Positions 60,172 through 64,000 of a DNA stretch of 64,000 nucleotides are shown here, piece by piece. The notes beneath the pieces were generated by a model that was not told where the DNA came from, did no database searches, and worked only from the letters and a program-made list of their open reading frames with translations. This DNA comes from Bacteroidia bacterium (GTDB taxonomy: Bacteria; Bacteroidota; Bacteroidia; B-17B0; Aurantibacillaceae), in the NCBI GenBank assembly GCA_016787895.1, contig JAEUTN010000014.1, positions 186,001 to 250,000 of the forward strand. Reading direction: 5' to 3'. Within the stretch, counting starts at the first letter, position 1. Each line of letters starts with the position of its first letter. The translations under genes and the position numbers were made by a program.

Positions 60172-60723
60172 CTATTTATTTAATCCTGAAAGAAAATCAC
60201 GTATCTCATTGAATAAATTTCTGGCCTGCTCATCGCTGATTTGCATGCCAAAGCGTTGGATTTTGGTTTGATGCATAAACTCCAAACGCTCCCCTCCTCT
60301 TACCCAAAAACTCTGACTTAAACTGTCCATTAAATTGCCAGGGCGAACATCCAGAATCTTAAACTCTCTTATTAAATCCGGCATATAGGTTTTAATTTTT
60401 CCCTTTCCGTTTATTTCTCTCTGGTAATGAAAGGTGCCATCCTTTATCCAGATTTTTTCCTTACCGTATTTTCTCCAGATAAAAGACCGGATAATACTCA
60501 CCTCAAAATAGGCCCAAAAGGAAAGGTAGATGATTAAAAACAATTTTGCCTTTTCGTTTGTGATTTGAAAGTAGTTGATTATTACAATGACCCCACACAC
60601 CGACCAGGCCAGCAACCACAGGAACATCAGGGCCAGTTTGCGTTTGTCGTTGGTGGCCAGAATCACTATGCTCAGTAAGTTCTGTTTTTTAACAATGCTG
60701 ATGCGTTCTCCCAGTAGCTTCAT
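60172..60723 (-). CDS. Small membrane protein of unknown function
   Basis: I start at the ATG at 60723 (MKLLGERISIVKKQNLLSIV), giving 183 residues. It has two membrane spans (LALMFLWLLAWSVCGVIVII and FLIIYLSFWAYFEVSIIRSF), then a cytoplasmic domain with KYGKEKIWIKDGTFHYQREI and a C-terminal helical end (ISDEQARNLFNEIRDFLSGL). This resembles small PH-like membrane proteins but I cannot place it in a family. It is divergent from the permease gene, with only 50 bases between the starts. Confidence 0.7.
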   Translation of the reverse strand: MKLLGERISIVKKQNLLSIVILATNDKRKLALMFLWLLAWSVCGVIVIINYFQITNEKAKLFLIIYLSFWAYFEVSIIRSFIWRKYGKEKIWIKDGTFHYQREINGKGKIKTYMPDLIREFKILDVRPGNLMDSLSQSFWVRGGERLEFMHQTKIQRFGMQISDEQARNLFNEIRDFLSGLNK

Positions 60724-60730
60724 GTTTCGT

Positions 60731-60759
60731 TTTGAATCTTGCAAATTTAATTATCTTTA
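60731..60759 (+). promoter_or_regulatory. Candidate promoter for the permease gene
   Basis: TTTG (60731-60734), a 17-base spacer and TATCTTTA (60752-60759), one base off the -7 consensus with a slightly short spacer. The ATG is 14 bases past the box. Confidence 0.45.
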
Positions 60760-60773
60760 AGGCATTAAGCCCT

Positions 60774-62201
60774 ATGAGCGACCTGAAACGCAGTCTGAAT
60801 TTGTATGATACCGTGATGCTGGTTTCCGGAAGCATGATTGGTTCCGGTATTTTTATTGTGAGTGCCGATATGATGCGCCTCCTCGGCTCCCCTTTCTGGG
60901 TGCTGGTGTGCTGGGTGTTAAGTGGTGTTATTACCTTACTGGCTGCGCTCAGTTATGGTGAACTTGCCGGCATGATGCCCGATGCCGGAGGGCAGTTTAT
61001 TTATATTCGCAGGGCTTTCGGCAAACTCAGTTCCTTTCTGTATGGCTGGACCGTTTTTACCGTGATTCAAACCGGGGTGATTGCCGCGGTGGCTGTTGCG
61101 TTCGCAAGATTTACCGGGGTTTTGTTTCCCTATTTTGACGAACATCACATTTTATTTTATCTGGGCAAAGTATCCATTTCCACAACACAGGTATTGGCCG
61201 TTCTCTCAATTGTATTTCTGACCTACCTTAACAGTCTGGGTTTAAGCAAAGGGCAATTCATTCAACGTTTGTTCACCAGCGCAAAATTGCTCTCTCTTTT
61301 TGGTTTAATTTTATTGGGGCTGGTTGTGGGTTGGTCAAGCGGTTATTGGCAAAACAATATGGCATTGGACTTCAAACCGCTTAACCCGCCGGATTCCGGC
61401 TCACCTTCACTGTTGATTGGCGCTATTGGTTTGGCGTTGATTGGATCTTTGTTCAGCAGCGATGCCTGGAATAACGTGACCTTTATTGCCGGAGAAATAA
61501 AACAACCTCAACGCAACATTCCCCTGGGTTTAATCATCGGTGTGAGTTTGGTAACCCTGCTTTACATACTGGCTAACCTGGCGTATTTTATGCTGTTACC
61601 GGCAATTGGGTCGCCGGAAGGACTTAATGCGATTGAAAAAGGCATTGCCTTCGCACCAAACGACAGGGTTGGCACCGCAGCCATGTCCTCTATTTTTGGC
61701 AGCGTGTCAGAGATTATCATGGCGGTGCTGATTATGGTGTCCACCTTTGGTTGCAACAACGGACTCATTCTATCCGGGGCCCGTTTGTTTAAATCCATGG
61801 CCGATGAAAAATTATTTTTTGCATCAGGTGCGCGTTTGAATAAAAACCAGGTCCCTGCCAATGCCATGTGGTTACAGGCTTTCTGGGCTTCGGTGCTTTG
61901 TTTGAGCGGCTCTTACAGCGCGTTATTAGACTACTGCACCTTTGCTTCCCTGGTATTTTACATCATCACCGTTTTTGCGCTGTTCCATCTCAGAAAATCA
62001 GCGCCAACTGCTCATCGCCCTTACAAAGCCCTGGCCTATCCTGTGTTCCCGGCGTTGTATATCATCTTAGCCGCTGCAGTGTGCATCAACCTCTTGATTT
62101 ATAAAACCGATAACACCTTGTTGGGGATTTTAATCATGGCTTTGGGTTTACCGGTTTACTACCTCTTTAACCGTAGCAAACATGTGGCCCAGGTTCCTTA
62201 G
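60774..62201 (+). CDS. APC-family amino acid permease
   Basis: The 475-residue protein starts at the ATG at 60774 (MSDLKRSLNLYDTVMLVSGS); the upstream frame is not part of it. It has twelve predicted spans. The APC mark GSMIGSGIFIV lies in the first span and SDAWNNVTFIAGEIKQPQR (normally E/D in the sixth to seventh loop) near residue 235. The family exchanges or imports amino acids with protons or sodium across the inner membrane. No sign of specificity. The downstream gene overlaps its end by 20 bases, so they are cotranscribed. Confidence 0.88.
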   Translation: MSDLKRSLNLYDTVMLVSGSMIGSGIFIVSADMMRLLGSPFWVLVCWVLSGVITLLAALSYGELAGMMPDAGGQFIYIRRAFGKLSSFLYGWTVFTVIQTGVIAAVAVAFARFTGVLFPYFDEHHILFYLGKVSISTTQVLAVLSIVFLTYLNSLGLSKGQFIQRLFTSAKLLSLFGLILLGLVVGWSSGYWQNNMALDFKPLNPPDSGSPSLLIGAIGLALIGSLFSSDAWNNVTFIAGEIKQPQRNIPLGLIIGVSLVTLLYILANLAYFMLLPAIGSPEGLNAIEKGIAFAPNDRVGTAAMSSIFGSVSEIIMAVLIMVSTFGCNNGLILSGARLFKSMADEKLFFASGARLNKNQVPANAMWLQAFWASVLCLSGSYSALLDYCTFASLVFYIITVFALFHLRKSAPTAHRPYKALAYPVFPALYIILAAAVCINLLIYKTDNTLLGILIMALGLPVYYLFNRSKHVAQVP

Positions 62202-63075
62202 AACGTATTTTGCATTCACAAAACAGCAAGGCCGTGGACTCTTTGTGATGATTTGTCTTTGCCTTGCCCTGGTTCTCATTCGCCTCATCCTTCCTTTGTT
62301 TGAGCCCAAACCCGGCTTGGTGTTAAAAAACCTGCCCTACATTTATGTTGACTCTGGCGGCATTGAAGAAAAAACATTTCCTACTCAAAACAACAAGGAG
62401 AAACAACAACTCAGCCTATTTGCCTTTGATCCCAATCGTGTGACTTACGATGAAGCCTTACAGCTTGGCTTAAAACCATACACGGCCAAAGCATTGATGA
62501 ATTTTAGAAACAAGGGATTTGTTTTCCGTGAGAAAAAAGACTTAAAGAAAGTGTATGGCCTAAGTCCTCATGATTATGAAAGGCTGGAACCTTACATCCA
62601 AATTAGCGAGGCCGTTAAAAATACTGAATCAAAGCTCAACACCAGGCCAACAGCCTCTGTATCGCAAACCATAAAACCAATTCCAATCAGCCTTGAACTG
62701 AATACTGCGGATAGCGCCAGTTTGATTGCCCTGAATGGAATTGGACCTGCCTTTGCCAGGCGCATTCTGAAATACAGAGCCCTGCTGGGTGGTTATTTTA
62801 AAACCGAACAACTCAAGGAAGTATACGGATTTACGGATGAACTATACGAGAAAATGCATCCATACATTACAATTGACACACAACACATTCATCAAATCCG
62901 TATCAACAGCGATGATTTTAAAACGCTCAACCGTCACCCTTATCTTTCTTATGAGTTAACAAAACAGGTGGTGAATGCCAGAAAAAACCGACGTTTGAAT
63001 GAAGCTGCATTCAGGGATTTGATAAACGATGAAGTCCTGTTTCAGAAACTGAGGCCCTACTGTGCCTTCGACTGA
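62182..63075 (+). CDS. Membrane-anchored helix-hairpin-helix (ComEA-like) protein
   Basis: The 297-residue protein has an N-terminal membrane anchor (GLFVMICLCLALVLIRLIL) and two helix-hairpin-helix units: FDPNRVTYDEALQLGLKPYT with NFRNKGFVFREKKDLKKVYG near residue 85, and LNTADSASLIALNGIGPAFA with KYRALLGGYFKTEQLKEVYG near 185. A third, weaker unit ends the protein (NSDDFKTLNRHPYLSYELTK). Such proteins bind DNA without sequence choice; in competent bacteria ComEA takes in DNA across the periplasm. No other competence gene is nearby, so a role in DNA uptake is only possible. Confidence 0.82.
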   Translation: MWPRFLRTYFAFTKQQGRGLFVMICLCLALVLIRLILPLFEPKPGLVLKNLPYIYVDSGGIEEKTFPTQNNKEKQQLSLFAFDPNRVTYDEALQLGLKPYTAKALMNFRNKGFVFREKKDLKKVYGLSPHDYERLEPYIQISEAVKNTESKLNTRPTASVSQTIKPIPISLELNTADSASLIALNGIGPAFARRILKYRALLGGYFKTEQLKEVYGFTDELYEKMHPYITIDTQHIHQIRINSDDFKTLNRHPYLSYELTKQVVNARKNRRLNEAAFRDLINDEVLFQKLRPYCAFD

Positions 63076-63133
63076 ATTTGCCCTTTCCTTTCGGTCAATA
63101 ATTGTTATATTTACGGCTATTAGTCGAAGCATT

Positions 63134-64000
63134 ATGGCCGATAAACAAAGAACCATTCAACATCCTGTGACCGTTTCAGGAGTTGGTTTACACACCGGTG
63201 CTATGGTAACCCTTACCTTTCAACCGGCCCCTCCAAACCATTGGTACAAATTTCAGCGGGTGGATTTGCCCGAAAAACCTACCATTGATGCGGACGCTGA
63301 TCTGGTGACAGATACCTCCAGAGGCACTACAATTGAACAAAATGGCGCAAAGGTGCACACCACCGAGCACGTGCTGGCCGCCCTTGTTGGCTTAGGAATT
63401 GACAACTGTTTGATACAGGTAACCGGAGCGGAAATGCCCATTTTGGATGGTAGTTCCATTCGTTACATTGAATTACTGGAGCAGGCCGTAATTGTTGAAC
63501 AAGACGCGGACCGTGATTACTTTGAACTCAGCCAAAACCTTACCTACGAAGATCCTGTAAAAAAAGTAGAGATGCTGGCGGTTCCACAGGACGATTTCAG
63601 AGTAACCGTAATGGTTGATTATGGCAGCGAAGTATTGGGCACCCAGCATGCCTCCATGTACCACCTTGGAGAATTTAAAAAAGAAATTGCCCCTTGCCGC
63701 ACCTTTGTTTTCCTGCGGGAATTGGAAGCCTTGCTGCAACACAACCTCATCAAAGGCGGCGACCTTGATAACGCCATTGTGCTGGTGGACAGTGAACTAC
63801 CAAAAGAAAAACTGGACTATCTCCGTAAAGTATTTAATAAACCCGATGTTGAAGTGAAAGGCCGTGGTGTGCTCAACAATACCAAGCTGCATTTTTACAA
63901 CGAACCGGCACGCCACAAATTACTGGATATTGTTGGCGACCTTGCCCTGGTTGGCAAACCCATGAAAATTCATATTCTCGCAGCCCGTCCGGGTCACGCC
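63134..64000 (+). CDS. lpxC: UDP-3-O-acyl-N-acetylglucosamine deacetylase, 5' part (probably LpxC-FabZ fusion)
   Basis: The frame starts at the ATG at 63134 (MADKQRTIQHPVTVSGVGLH) and is open to the window end (289 codons). LpxC removes the acetyl group in the first committed step of lipid A synthesis. The Zn-binding His is in VHTTEHVLAALVGLGIDN; EMPILDGSS and FRVTVMVDYGSEVLG match the family, and KGGDLDNAIVL near residue 215 is in the substrate site. In Bacteroidota this gene is usually fused to the fabZ dehydratase; the fused part, if present, lies beyond the edge. Confidence 0.95.
   Translation, partial: MADKQRTIQHPVTVSGVGLHTGAMVTLTFQPAPPNHWYKFQRVDLPEKPTIDADADLVTDTSRGTTIEQNGAKVHTTEHVLAALVGLGIDNCLIQVTGAEMPILDGSSIRYIELLEQAVIVEQDADRDYFELSQNLTYEDPVKKVEMLAVPQDDFRVTVMVDYGSEVLGTQHASMYHLGEFKKEIAPCRTFVFLRELEALLQHNLIKGGDLDNAIVLVDSELPKEKLDYLRKVFNKPDVEVKGRGVLNNTKLHFYNEPARHKLLDIVGDLALVGKPMKIHILAARPGHA

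Overview
The window comes from a member of the Bacteroidota with a type IX secretion system (T9SS), most likely a Flavobacteriales-like lineage. The evidence is a full-length SprA translocon gene, secreted proteins with T9SS-type C-terminal tails, a 180-residue exosortase of the size seen in Flavobacteriia, and promoters that fit the Bacteroidota consensus (TTTG, about 20 nt, TAnnTTTG). No phage, IS transposase or CRISPR array is visible. Placement below phylum is inference.

Region 1 (1-13.2 kb, minus strand) is a surface-polysaccharide locus. Read in its own direction it starts with a winged-helix regulator and a NusG-like antiterminator. HisH-like and HisF-like proteins follow, with a GxxExxY cassette between them, then an ABC exporter (permease, ATPase). 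Next come an epimerase, an asparagine-synthase-like enzyme, a second epimerase, a methyltransferase, a deacetylase-like protein, a formyltransferase, a WbqC-like protein and a glycosyltransferase cut by the window edge. Most junctions overlap or are a few bases long, which suggests one long transcript. The distal half (1-7 kb) is clearly more AT-rich than the rest. Gaps at 8.4-12.6 kb are full of short dispersed repeats, and one holds a broken copy of the antiterminator gene.

Region 2 (13.2-22.1 kb) starts with about 1.1 kb of inverted-repeat array. Then come a large secreted T9SS protein and a Wzc-type tyrosine kinase (minus strand). Divergent from these are a tiny PID-CTERM protein, an exosortase and a small membrane protein (plus strand).

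Region 3 (22.2-41.1 kb) holds glyA, an XRE-type regulator, a three-gene operon ending in a 2213-residue RHS protein with a toxin-like tip, two SCO-like proteins, a tandem pair of TlpA-like thioredoxin lipoprotein-size paralogues, and a conserved hypothetical. Four copies of a structured dispersed repeat lie here, each after a plus-strand gene. Compensatory changes between copies support several stems and one loop pairing; this is the most notable unexplained signal in the window.

Region 4 (41.1-64 kb) is housekeeping: a VanZ-like protein, gcvH, sprA, ruvA, an NADP-type malic enzyme with a phosphotransacetylase-like domain, a very large sensor kinase, a TMTC-like membrane protein with TPRs, and a cupin. 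A tRNA-Leu follows whose 3' end is repeated twice downstream, with a small GIY-YIG gene between two of the copies. The window ends with a membrane protein, an APC-family permease, a helix-hairpin-helix protein and the 5' part of lpxC.
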